Assembly: GCA_964387685.1 (NCBI GenBank)
Contig: CAYLXK010000017.1
Location: 62,001-126,000, forward strand
Length of the DNA stretch: 64,000 nucleotides
Direction of reading: 5' to 3'
From: Bryobacter sp964387685
GTDB taxonomy: Bacteria > Acidobacteriota > Terriglobia > Bryobacterales > Bryobacteraceae
Shown piece by piece: positions 17,539-25,671 of this stretch (within the stretch, counting starts at the first letter, position 1; each line of letters opens with the position of its first letter). The notes beneath the pieces were generated by a model. It searched no databases. It worked only from the letters and a program-made list of their open reading frames with translations, and was not told where the DNA came from. Position numbers and translations under genes: made by a program.

Positions 17539-19862
17539 CGCGTTAGGCGCTCGAGCAACGCGGCGATGTCCTTCTCGTCCACCGGCTTGCGCAGAATGGA
17601 CGCCGAACGCCCGTCGATTAAGTTATTGGAGGCGTCTTCGTCCCCGGCGCTTTCCGTCAATACCGCAAAGTGTGGGGTGCGGTGATGGACGCGATGAAAG
17701 AGTTCGGCCCAGGTCCCGCCCTCGGGCCTCGTACTGGATAGCACGAGATCGAAGCGGAGCTTTTCGGCCAGGTCCGCCGCTTCCTCGATATTCACCACTG
17801 GCACCAGGCGGTGGTTCAGTTCCCCAAAGATCGCCAGAAGCCGCCGTTGGGACTGCGGGTCCGGCTCCACCAGCAACGCGGTGATTTCCCCGAGGGGCGA
17901 GGCCGCGCCCGCGGCGCCGCTGTGATCCTCGCCCGTGCCGGCCGACAGCGATGGCAACTCGGCCTCGTAGCGGAATCGGCCCGAACGCAGAGTGACGAAG
18001 CGAATGTCTCCGCCGTGGGATTGCATCAGGCCGCGCGAAACGGCCAGGCCCAGGGCTGCCGCGTTAAAGTCCGGCCCCTCGCCTTCGGCAAAGGGTCCGG
18101 AGAATTCGATTTCGATCATCGCGCTGCGGCCAATCCGGTTCACGCCCACCTGCAGAAAGCGGTCCAAAGAATGTCCGGCGGCCGCGCGCGCGTGGGCCAG
18201 GAGATTCTCGAAGACCTTTTCCAACTGCATCTGCGAACCAAGCACGTGAATCGGTTCGGGTGAAAGATTCAGAGCCAGGTCGATCTTTCCGGCCTCTTCT
18301 TGATCGAGAAACGACGCCCGGACCTTTTCAAAAAGTACGTGCAGTTCCACGGGCCGCGCGTCCATCTGCTCGGCCCGGGCCACGGAAACGATGCGGCCGA
18401 CAATCTCGGTGGCTTTTTCCACTTGCGCGCGAATGGCCTCATTTTGGGGCTGAGCGACCGCGCTCGATAGATGGCGGATTTTTTCCAGCGGCGCGTTGAT
18501 CTCCGTCAGGATCCCGTGAATCAACTGCCCGGCCACGGCCAGCTTTTCGCTGCGGTGAATCTGCTCTTTCAGTGAGCTTTGCTCCAGGTGATCAAAGTAT
18601 TGGCCCGCGTCGTTGGCCAGATGCTGCAGCGCGGGAAACAAAGCTTCGGGTAGAAGGCGGGTGCCCGGCGGCGCACTGATCAGGAGAGCGCCGTGCGCCT
18701 CGTCGCGGCTGCGCATCGGCACGGCCATCAGGCTGCGCCCCGGGCTGCGATTGTCTTTTAGCAAGGCCGCCGTGCTGGTATCGGCCCACTTCAGCAGCGC
18801 GCGATTGCGCAGGCAGAAACCGAGCGCGCGCTCCATGGCCGTGGCCCCTTCGTCCACGTGGAAGGCGTGAGGCGCCGAAGATTGCGAATCCGGCACGCGT
18901 TCGACGTACTTGCGCTCCGGGTCGTAGTGAAACACTTCAATGGTCTCGGCCGGGATCAGATCCAGCAGCCGCACGCGCAACACGTCGGCCACCTCGCGGG
19001 CGGAGTTCACCGTATACAAGTCCTCGCTGATGTCCAACATGCGCTGCACCATCCGGTTCTGGCGGACGGCGCGTTGTTGAAAGAACCACGTGCCCAGGAT
19101 GCCCAGCAACACCAGCAGAACCGTGGCGGGTACGAGCTGCGGCGAAATCGAAGAATGCCCTTCCAGCAGCTCGACGTCTTTGGCGTTGGCCACCAGCAGC
19201 TGAAAGGAACGGTTGAACGGCGGGCTCAGGCAGAACTGGCTGACAAAGCCGCGGACGCGAATGCGATCCCCCCGCGAAAAGACGCTGAGCGGTTTTTCGC
19301 CGCCGCGTCGCACTAGCGGCAGGAAAATCCGCAGTGGCTGCGCGGCGCCTTCGAATTCCAGCAGGTCCCCGCTGGAAGCCTCCCGATACTCCGCCACCGT
19401 TCCTTCAATCAGCGCGAGCCGGCCAAGCTGGTCCAGCGAAGCCGCTTCTTGCGGTTTCAGCATTGCGGGCTGGGGCGCGGCTTGGCTGCCCAGAATCCGA
19501 ATGGCCGTGGGTTTCACCACGGCCTGGCCCGCGTGCAGACTCACCAGCCCATCGGCCTCAATCCGAAGGCCCGAACGCATATCGGCGGCGGCCGGCTGCG
19601 CGGCGGCATTGTCCCCGGAAAATACAAGCATCAGTCCGTGGGGCCCCGCACTGGCATCGGCGAGAGGCAGATAAACGCCGTCCGCGGCGGCCAGGGGAGG
19701 TCCGGACACCACTCCCTGCACCGTAACCGGCTCGCCCAAAAGTTTTGGCCGGAAATCGGCGCCCGCGCGCGCCCCGGCTTCGGCCAAGCTGACCGGCCGC
19801 GGGCCTTGCGCCGAGGCCCACAACGTTATCGCGAAAATAAGGAGAGTTCGGTAGCCAGCCAT
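17535..19862 (-). CDS. Hybrid sensor-kinase homologue with degenerate catalytic residues (pseudokinase)
   Basis: A 775-residue membrane protein. Order: signal peptide (1-19), two periplasmic OB-like regions (30-235), one membrane helix (243-262), GAF domain (about 285-425), a HisKA/HATPase-like region (435-636) and a receiver-like domain (658-775). In the H-box, GILTEINAPL (450-459), Thr453 sits where the phosphoacceptor His of HEINNPL should be. The N-box reads NLLAHARAA, with His557 for the Mg-binding Asn; the G1 box reads EFSGPF, without Asp; the G2 box reads AAALGLAV instead of GTGLGLAV. In the receiver, FDLVLSST puts Ser710 in place of the phosphorylated Asp, though Thr736 and Lys759 remain. 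It therefore probably senses or binds rather than phosphorylates. It overlaps the HAD gene by 37 nt. Confidence 0.8.
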   Translation of the reverse strand: MAGYRTLLIFAITLWASAQGPRPVSLAEAGARAGADFRPKLLGEPVTVQGVVSGPPLAAADGVYLPLADASAGPHGLMLVFSGDNAAAQPAAADMRSGLRIEADGLVSLHAGQAVVKPTAIRILGSQAAPQPAMLKPQEAASLDQLGRLALIEGTVAEYREASSGDLLEFEGAAQPLRIFLPLVRRGGEKPLSVFSRGDRIRVRGFVSQFCLSPPFNRSFQLLVANAKDVELLEGHSSISPQLVPATVLLVLLGILGTWFFQQRAVRQNRMVQRMLDISEDLYTVNSAREVADVLRVRLLDLIPAETIEVFHYDPERKYVERVPDSQSSAPHAFHVDEGATAMERALGFCLRNRALLKWADTSTAALLKDNRSPGRSLMAVPMRSRDEAHGALLISAPPGTRLLPEALFPALQHLANDAGQYFDHLEQSSLKEQIHRSEKLAVAGQLIHGILTEINAPLEKIRHLSSAVAQPQNEAIRAQVEKATEIVGRIVSVARAEQMDARPVELHVLFEKVRASFLDQEEAGKIDLALNLSPEPIHVLGSQMQLEKVFENLLAHARAAAGHSLDRFLQVGVNRIGRSAMIEIEFSGPFAEGEGPDFNAAALGLAVSRGLMQSHGGDIRFVTLRSGRFRYEAELPSLSAGTGEDHSGAAGAASPLGEITALLVEPDPQSQRRLLAIFGELNHRLVPVVNIEEAADLAEKLRFDLVLSSTRPEGGTWAELFHRVHHRTPHFAVLTESAGDEDASNNLIDGRSASILRKPVDEKDIAALLERLTR

Positions 19863-20479
19863 CCAGTTACTTGCGGATCAAGGAAATGACTTACCTCGAT
19901 GGCCGCGCCCTTTAGCGCCGTCCGGTGCGTGTTTACCGCGACGACGGTCATGCCCGCGGCCAAGGCGGCGTCGATGCCCGTTTGCGAATCTTCAAACGCG
20001 ACACAATGCTCGGGAAGGCGTTCCAGGGCGGCCGCCGCTTTGGTGTAAATCTCCGGGTGCGGCTTCCCGAATTTTACTTGATAACCGTCCAACACCGCGC
20101 GGAAATGTTTGCCCAGGTCCGCGTTGTCCAGCACAAAACGGACGTTGCGCGGTTCGGCGTTCGAGGCCACGGCTTTGGGATACTCGGCGTTCCGCTCAAG
20201 AAACTCGCGAATGCCCGGCACCAGCGCGGCTTCCAGGTCCGGGGCGATCAGGCGCCGGTAGAGCGCTTCTTTTTCCTCGCCCATCCGGCGTACCTCCAAG
20301 TCGCTCAGGTCCGCGCCGAAGAACTCGCGGATCAACTCGTCGTTATGCTTGCCGTGCATGCGGGCGTTCAACGCGGAAGGGTCTACGCCCTTATCGGCAA
20401 GGAAAAGTTCCCAGGAGCGGGCGTGGTAGGGCATGGAATCGACGATTACGCCGTCCATGTCAAAGATCAAGGCGGTCAT
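19826..20479 (-). CDS. HAD-superfamily hydrolase, beta-phosphoglucomutase-like
   Basis: A 217-residue cytosolic HAD phosphatase or phosphomutase of the cap-I subclass. Motif I is FDMDGVIVDS (residues 6-15) with the nucleophile Asp7 and acid/base Asp9; motif II is VASNAE, motif III lysine lies in KFGKPHPEIY, and motif IV is AFEDSQTGIDAA. This set is shared by beta-phosphoglucomutase, phosphoglycolate phosphatase and related sugar-phosphate phosphatases, so the substrate cannot be fixed. Its 3' end overlaps the start of the pseudokinase gene by 37 nt. It diverges from xdhC across only 28 bases. Confidence 0.87.
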   Translation of the reverse strand: MTALIFDMDGVIVDSMPYHARSWELFLADKGVDPSALNARMHGKHNDELIREFFGADLSDLEVRRMGEEKEALYRRLIAPDLEAALVPGIREFLERNAEYPKAVASNAEPRNVRFVLDNADLGKHFRAVLDGYQVKFGKPHPEIYTKAAAALERLPEHCVAFEDSQTGIDAALAAGMTVVAVNTHRTALKGAAIEVSHFLDPQVTGWLATELSLFSR

Positions 20480-20507
20480 GCGATGAGAGAGATAAAATCA
20501 GGATGGC

Positions 20508-21344
20508 ATGGATCTGTACTCGGAAATCGTTCGCTTGCGCAAGTCCGGGCAAAAGTGCGCCCTGGCCACCATTGTAGAGGTGAACGGCTCGATTCCCAGT
20601 TACGAAAGCGCCAAGATTCTGGTGCGCGAAGACGGCAGCATGCTCGGCACCATCGGCGGAGGCTGCGTCGAGGCCGAAGTCTGGAACGCGGCGCGGGAAG
20701 TGATCGCGACCGAAAAGCCCCGGCACCTGACCTTCAGCCTGGGCCAGGACGCCGCCTACGACAACGGCCTGATCTGCGGCGGGCAACTGAATGTGTTTGT
20801 CGAAGCCATCGTTCCTCAGCCCAGCGCCGTGATCTTCGGCGCCGGGCACATATCCAAGAGCTTGGCTCAGGTCTGCCAGATGGCCGGCTTTGCCGTCAGC
20901 GTCGTCGACGACCGCGAAGCTTTCGCCAACCGCGAGCGCTTTCCGCAGGCCGAAGCCGTCATGGCCGCCGAGTATGAAGAGGCCTTCGACAAAATCGACG
21001 TGCATTCCTCCAGCTACCTGATCATCGTCACGCGCGGGCATCGCGACGATATGCGCGTGCTGCGCTGGGCCGTCACGACCGAGGCCCGCTATATCGCCAT
21101 GATCGGCTCCCGCCGCAAGGTGATCGCCGTGCTGCGCGAGTTTGAAAAAGAAGGCTTGCCGCGCGAGTCTTTCGAGCGCATTCACGCTCCCATGGGCCTC
21201 GAGATCGGCGCCATCACGCCCGAGGAAATCGCCGTGAGCGTTTGTGCGGAAATGATCGCCGTGCGGCGGGGCGCGAACCCCAAATGGCGGGAGATCTCCA
21301 AGGGCATTTTCGCTACGGCCGAGAGCGCGGCGATTCTGAAGTGA
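20508..21344 (+). CDS. XdhC/CoxI-family molybdenum enzyme maturation factor
   Basis: A 278-residue protein of the XdhC family, which protects and inserts sulfurated molybdenum cofactor into xanthine dehydrogenase-type hydroxylases. The N-terminal XdhC/CoxI domain has TIVEVNGSIPSYESAKILV and GTIGGGCVEAEVW; the C-terminal half is Rossmann-like, with VIFGAGHISKSLAQ and YIAMIGSRRKV. No molybdenum hydroxylase subunits occur in the window, so its client is elsewhere. The stop overlaps the mocA-like start by 4 nt (GTGA), showing coupling. Confidence 0.9.
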   Translation: MDLYSEIVRLRKSGQKCALATIVEVNGSIPSYESAKILVREDGSMLGTIGGGCVEAEVWNAAREVIATEKPRHLTFSLGQDAAYDNGLICGGQLNVFVEAIVPQPSAVIFGAGHISKSLAQVCQMAGFAVSVVDDREAFANRERFPQAEAVMAAEYEEAFDKIDVHSSSYLIIVTRGHRDDMRVLRWAVTTEARYIAMIGSRRKVIAVLREFEKEGLPRESFERIHAPMGLEIGAITPEEIAVSVCAEMIAVRRGANPKWREISKGIFATAESAAILK

Positions 21345-21907
21345 TCGCGGGTTTGATTCTGTCCGGCGGGGCGTCGCGACGCATGGGCCAGCCTAAAGCT
21401 CTGCTCCGCTACGAAGGCGAGGCCTTTCTCGAAAGGCTCCATCGCTTGTTCCAAGGCGTCTGCGCCGAGGTGCATGTGGTGACCGGCGCGCACGACGCCC
21501 TCCTCAGGCAAGCGCTGCCCGATCTGGCGCCGCGTATGACCTGGAATCCACGTCATGAGGAAGGCCAGTTTACCAGCTTGCGCCACGGCCTGGACCAATG
21601 CTCGGCGGGCTTGCCGGTTCTCTTCACCCCGGTCGATTTCGGAGGCGTCGCCCCATCCACCATCGCGGCTCTGCTGCCGCACGCCGGCGCTCCTCTCGTT
21701 AAACCAACCTACAACGGCAAAAGCGGCCATCCCGTCCTGCTGGGCGCCGCCGCGCGGGAGGCGCTAGGCGCTGCGCCGTTGAGCGCCAATGCCCGCGAGA
21801 TCCTGTCGCACGTTGCCGCCATGAAGATTGCGGTCCGCGATGCGGCCTGCGTCCTCGACGTGGATACGCCGGAGGATTACCAGCGTTTGCTCGCGGGGTC
21901 TCGATGA
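21341..21907 (+). CDS. MobA/MocA-like nucleotidyltransferase
   Basis: A 188-residue NTP-transferase. The start is GTG at 21341, which directly opens the nucleotide-binding motif VIAGLILSGGASRRMGQPKA; upstream starts would run into xdhC. Later motifs are VLFTPVDFGG and GHPVLLG. The xdhC-mocA pairing points to a molybdopterin cytidylyltransferase that forms MCD for xanthine or CO dehydrogenase-type enzymes, rather than MobA guanylylation; this is inferred from context. Its stop overlaps the next gene by 4 nt. Confidence 0.85.
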   Translation: MIAGLILSGGASRRMGQPKALLRYEGEAFLERLHRLFQGVCAEVHVVTGAHDALLRQALPDLAPRMTWNPRHEEGQFTSLRHGLDQCSAGLPVLFTPVDFGGVAPSTIAALLPHAGAPLVKPTYNGKSGHPVLLGAAAREALGAAPLSANAREILSHVAAMKIAVRDAACVLDVDTPEDYQRLLAGSR

Positions 21908-24159
21908 AGCGTTGGCTCTGGATCGGGCTAGCGGGCGTGGTGCTCTTGTCGCTGGCCCCTCTGTATAGCGCGGAGATTTTTCGCGGCCGCGTGCAACGGG
22001 CGCTCGAAGCGGCGTTGAACCGTCCTGTGCGCGTCGATGGAAAGACGCGCGTGCAGATTCTGCCCGTACCCGCGTTTGTGCTGGAGCGCGTGACCATTGC
22101 CGAAGACCCCTCCTTTTCCCTTGAGCCCTTTGCCTACGTCAACGAAATGGCGCTGCAGCCCGCCCTCGGCGCGCTGCTGAGCGGCAGGATTGAAGCCAGC
22201 CGCCTGCGCCTCACCGAACCGAGCGTCAACCTCATGCGCACCGCCGCCGGCTGGAACGTCCGCAGCCTGGGCGGCGCCCGCCTCTCGCCGCCCGATATCG
22301 AAGTGCGCGGCGGCAGAATCAATTTCAAGCGCGGCGACGAAAAAAGCGCGTTCTATCTCACCAACGTCTTGGCGGACTTAAGCGCGCCCAGCCTACGCGG
22401 AGACGTCGATCTCTTTCTCGAGGCCGAGCCCGCCCGCACAGACCGGGGCCCCCAAGGCTTTGGCAAGTTCTCTGTGCGCGGCCAGATCGGCGTGCGGCCC
22501 GGGCGCGAAGCCGAGATCGATTTCAATGTTGAACTTGAGCCCAGCGCCATTCACGCCTTCAATTTCTTTTTCGGCGCGCGCAGTGTGGATTTCGCCGGCC
22601 GCCTTTCCTCCAAGGCCCGCGTGAAGGGCCCGCTGAGCGCCGCCAAACTGGAAGGCTGGACGGAGTTTGAGGGTGTGGAGCCCCAAGGCTTTCTGCCCTT
22701 TGGCGCCAAGAGCGATCGTTTGACCTGGGCCGGGACGCTCGACCTGATTGGGCAGAACTTCGCGCTCGATTCCGCGCCCCGCCAAACGCTCCGGGTGCGT
22801 ATGCGGGCCCGGGAGCTCTTCCAGCAGCCACGGGGCGCTTTCCTGATTGCGCTGGAGGACGTGGGCGTGGAGAAACTAATCGACCTGGCGCGGCAAGCCA
22901 ACACCAAGCTGCCGCCCGGCGCTGCCGCCGAGGGCCGCTTCAGCGCCGTGGTGAGTTACTCCTGGAGCGCGCGCCAGGCACAGGAAGGCGGCGTGCCCGC
23001 CCAAGGCATGGTCTGGTTCGACGAAGCCACCTTGCGCCTGCCCGGCAATCCCGCCATGGATTTTGGCCAGGCCAGCGTGGTGCTGGACGGCCCGCATTGG
23101 CTGCTGGGTCCCACGCAAGTGCGCGTGGGCGCGCAACAGAATGCCGTAGTGGAAGCCGACTGGAACTCTCTCAATGGCGCCCTGCGCTTTGGCGTCGCGA
23201 CGGCCCAATTGGGGATGACGGAAATGCGCACCGGTCTGGGCCTGCTGCTGCGCGCTTCCCAATTGCCGCTGCTCGGTGCGGCGCGCGGCGGCAGTTGGCA
23301 GGGCAACCTGCTCTTCCGCCGAACCGAGGACGCCGACCCGGGAACCTGGAGTGGCCGCCTGAGCTTGCGCAATAGCAACATCGCCCTCGACGGCTTTGCC
23401 GAGCCGCTCGAGGTGTCTACCGCACAGGTGCGCTTTGATTCCAACCGCGTCGAGGTCAGCTCCATGCGGGCCAATTGGGGCGGGGAAGAGATCGAAGGCC
23501 GCTACGCCTACTATCCGGGGCGCAATCGCGCCGCCGATTTCGATCTGATCGTTACCGAAACCAGCCTCGATCGCCTTGCGGCGGCCCTCGCGCCCTCGCT
23601 TGCCGTACCGCGCGGCTTGCTGGAGCGGATGCGCTTGCGCCGCGTTTCGCCGCCAGACTGGCTGCGCGACCGCTGGGCCAAGGGGCGCCTGGCCATCAAG
23701 GAACTCGTGGCGCCCCCGGGGCGCTTTCATTCACTGGACCTGCGCCTGGAATGGCATGGCACGAATTTAGTCGCCCAACGTCTGCGCGGCGCCTATGACG
23801 TTGACGGCGAGGCCGGCCGCCTGGAAATCGACGGCCAACTGACGCTCGATCTCTGGAAGCCTTCCCCAGCCCACGTGTTTCGCGGCAAGCTGCTCGAATG
23901 GCCAAGCGAAGATGGGCCACTGAACGTGGAGGCCGTGCTCGAGTTTCCTTCGCTCAACCCCCTTCCTGGAGTTGAGGCGCAAGCCACGGGGCAAATCTGG
24001 GACAACCAAGCAAGCGACGCTAAGGCTAGCGACCTTAAGCTCATCTGGCGCGAGGGCCGCTTGTCTGCCGAAATCGCTGGAAAAAAACGAAGCGCGGCCG
24101 CCGGAAAACTCTGGCCGCTTCAGTGGGAGCCCGAATCTTCCAGAACCCCGGTGCCGTAG
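21904..24159 (+). CDS. AsmA-family envelope protein
   Basis: A 751-residue envelope protein with one N-terminal membrane anchor (residues 4-22) followed by a long periplasmic region. The start resembles AsmA (RALEAALNRPVRVDGKTRVQILPVPAFVLERVTI) and recurring beta-strand units such as LRLTEPSVNLMR and IEASRLRL continue to the C-terminus (GLLSGRIEASRLRLTEP-type repeats). AsmA-like proteins form beta-groove lipid bridges or influence outer-membrane assembly. It overlaps mocA by 4 nt although the functions look unrelated. The last 40 nt overlap the convergent NadD-like gene, and the TAG stop lies in a 15-bp tandem duplication. Confidence 0.82.
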   Translation: MKRWLWIGLAGVVLLSLAPLYSAEIFRGRVQRALEAALNRPVRVDGKTRVQILPVPAFVLERVTIAEDPSFSLEPFAYVNEMALQPALGALLSGRIEASRLRLTEPSVNLMRTAAGWNVRSLGGARLSPPDIEVRGGRINFKRGDEKSAFYLTNVLADLSAPSLRGDVDLFLEAEPARTDRGPQGFGKFSVRGQIGVRPGREAEIDFNVELEPSAIHAFNFFFGARSVDFAGRLSSKARVKGPLSAAKLEGWTEFEGVEPQGFLPFGAKSDRLTWAGTLDLIGQNFALDSAPRQTLRVRMRARELFQQPRGAFLIALEDVGVEKLIDLARQANTKLPPGAAAEGRFSAVVSYSWSARQAQEGGVPAQGMVWFDEATLRLPGNPAMDFGQASVVLDGPHWLLGPTQVRVGAQQNAVVEADWNSLNGALRFGVATAQLGMTEMRTGLGLLLRASQLPLLGAARGGSWQGNLLFRRTEDADPGTWSGRLSLRNSNIALDGFAEPLEVSTAQVRFDSNRVEVSSMRANWGGEEIEGRYAYYPGRNRAADFDLIVTETSLDRLAAALAPSLAVPRGLLERMRLRRVSPPDWLRDRWAKGRLAIKELVAPPGRFHSLDLRLEWHGTNLVAQRLRGAYDVDGEAGRLEIDGQLTLDLWKPSPAHVFRGKLLEWPSEDGPLNVEAVLEFPSLNPLPGVEAQATGQIWDNQASDAKASDLKLIWREGRLSAEIAGKKRSAAAGKLWPLQWEPESSRTPVP

Positions 24160-24764
24160 ATCTCCGCCCCGTAGATCTCCGCTACCCGATCTGCAATTGC
24201 CGCAGGCACGTGCCGCCGCCACGGGCCGCCCTGTCGCAGCAAATCCCGCACCAGGGTGGAGGAGAGGCAATTGGCTTCCGGCGGCAAGTCCAGCCACGCC
24301 ACTTGGCCGGCTAAGTCCTCCGGCGGTCGCCATTGGCGGCCGCGGCGGGCGGTCAGCAAAGGAAAGCGCTCCAATCCTTGGCGCAAGAATGCCGCCTTGG
24401 CCTCCGGTCCCAGGCCGTAGTCCCAATCGAAGAGGCGTTGGGCGCCATCCTCGCCGGCCAAAAGATGCACCGCGCGGCCGGGCAAATCCCGCGACAGTTC
24501 TTCGGCCATCGCGAAAAAATAGTTCTCCTCGGCCAAAGCGACCGGATGGGAGGTGGCCCCTAGCAACAGGTCCAGACGCTCTTGGCAAGATACGCCGTCA
24601 TAGGACTTGTGCGGAAAAGCTCGCGGCATCACCCACACGATCTCGTCCACATGCTGCAGCGCCGCTTCCGCCAGAGCCACGTGGGCGAGCGTCGGCGGAT
24701 GGAAGGCTCCCGCAAACATCGCCACGCGCCCCGCAGATTGTCTTGGCGAACGCAAGAACTTCAT
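24120..24764 (-). CDS. NadD-like nicotinate-nucleotide adenylyltransferase family protein
   Basis: A 214-residue cytosolic nucleotidylyltransferase. The nucleotide-binding motif is GAFHPPTLAHVALAEAAL (19-36), where TLAH takes the place of the usual HxGH, and the second motif is CLSSTLVRDLL (ISSTxIR type). NadD transfers AMP to nicotinate mononucleotide in NAD synthesis. The divergence from the canonical GxFDPxHxGH pattern means another acceptor is possible. ATG 24764 is selected since GAGG stands 5 bases upstream; longer in-frame starts exist but lack a site. Near the C-terminus the residues AEIYG are duplicated by a 15-bp tandem repeat. Confidence 0.78.
   Translation of the reverse strand: MKFLRSPRQSAGRVAMFAGAFHPPTLAHVALAEAALQHVDEIVWVMPRAFPHKSYDGVSCQERLDLLLGATSHPVALAEENYFFAMAEELSRDLPGRAVHLLAGEDGAQRLFDWDYGLGPEAKAAFLRQGLERFPLLTARRGRQWRPPEDLAGQVAWLDLPPEANCLSSTLVRDLLRQGGPWRRHVPAAIADRVAEIYGAEIYGTGVLEDSGSH
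24154..24182. repeat. 15-bp tandem duplication at the convergent gene ends
   Basis: The sequence CCGTAGATCTCCGC occurs at 24154-24167 and again at 24169-24182, period 15. On the minus strand it duplicates the residues AEIYG in the NadD-like protein without shifting frame; on the plus strand the first copy contains the AsmA stop codon. Confidence 0.9.
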
Positions 24765-24825
24765 GCCTTCCTCTATTTTCCACCAGCGCCATGCGGCGAC
24801 AACGATACACTTTGGGCAGTAAACC

Positions 24826-25671
24826 ATGTTTAGCTGGATCTGCCCGAAATGCGGGAGGGAAGTGCCTCCCTCCTACTCAGAATGCCCGTTTTGCGAGCCC
24901 GCGGCGCCTTTACCTTCGGCCCCGCTGCCAGGCACCCCACCGGCAGCCAGGCCCACGCAGCCTGCATCCAGCGGCACCAGCGGCACGGCGGGCATGGGCA
25001 CCTTTTCCATGTCCACTGTCCAGATGACCGGCATGCCTATGACGCCGGCGCCCACGCGTCAGCCCGTGCCGCCTCCGGTCTCTTCACCTGCGGCGCCTCC
25101 ACCCGTTTATTCCCAGCCCGCCCCGCCGCCACCCCAACCGCTGCCCCCTCCGCCTTCCCTGCCGCTTCCCGCCCGCGCGCCGGAAGGCTCGCGCTTGCCC
25201 AATTGGCTGGGAGCCCTGCTTGCCTTTGCCGCCGTCGGCCTCATCGCCGCTGGCGTCACCTGGTACACCACGCGCTCTCGCAACGCCGCCGCCGACGGGG
25301 ACGATCCCTCTCTCAGTGCCTCCCCGCGCAAGACTCCGGCCAATGCCGGCTTGCATCCCTATGCAAAGGACCTCGAATTGACGGGCTTCCGCATCACCGA
25401 CAACTCCACTCGCAAGATGCAGCTCACCTTCCTGGTCGTCAACCATGGTTCGGCGGAAATGTCCGATCTGGCTGGCATCGTCACGCTAAACCCGAAAGGT
25501 GCGGGCCCTGACGATAAGCCCGCCTGCACCTTCAAGTTCAAAGTCTCCAGCGTTCCTCCCTTCGGCGCCAAGGAAGTGGTGGTCAACGAATTCATGCAGC
25601 GCCGCAAGCCCATCGATATGCCGGACTGGCAGTTCCTCGTGCCCGTCGTGGAAATCACTTCGCCCGAATAG
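24826..25671 (+). CDS. Zinc-ribbon membrane protein with proline-rich linker
   Basis: A 281-residue protein of unknown function. Residues 6-23 form a zinc ribbon (CPKCG and CPFC; Cys6, Cys9, Cys20, Cys23). Residues 28-122 are low-complexity Pro/Ala/Ser-rich sequence with runs such as PPPPQPLPPPP. One membrane helix lies at about 126-146 (LGALLAFAAVGLIAAGVTWY). The C-terminal 110 residues are a soluble beta-rich domain (DLELTGFRITDN, FLVVNHGSAEMSDL) reminiscent of FxLYD/DUF-type beta-sandwiches. The topology suggests a cytoplasmic ribbon and a periplasmic C-terminal domain. It diverges from the NadD-like gene across 61 bases. Confidence 0.75.
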   Translation: MFSWICPKCGREVPPSYSECPFCEPAAPLPSAPLPGTPPAARPTQPASSGTSGTAGMGTFSMSTVQMTGMPMTPAPTRQPVPPPVSSPAAPPPVYSQPAPPPPQPLPPPPSLPLPARAPEGSRLPNWLGALLAFAAVGLIAAGVTWYTTRSRNAAADGDDPSLSASPRKTPANAGLHPYAKDLELTGFRITDNSTRKMQLTFLVVNHGSAEMSDLAGIVTLNPKGAGPDDKPACTFKFKVSSVPPFGAKEVVVNEFMQRRKPIDMPDWQFLVPVVEITSPE

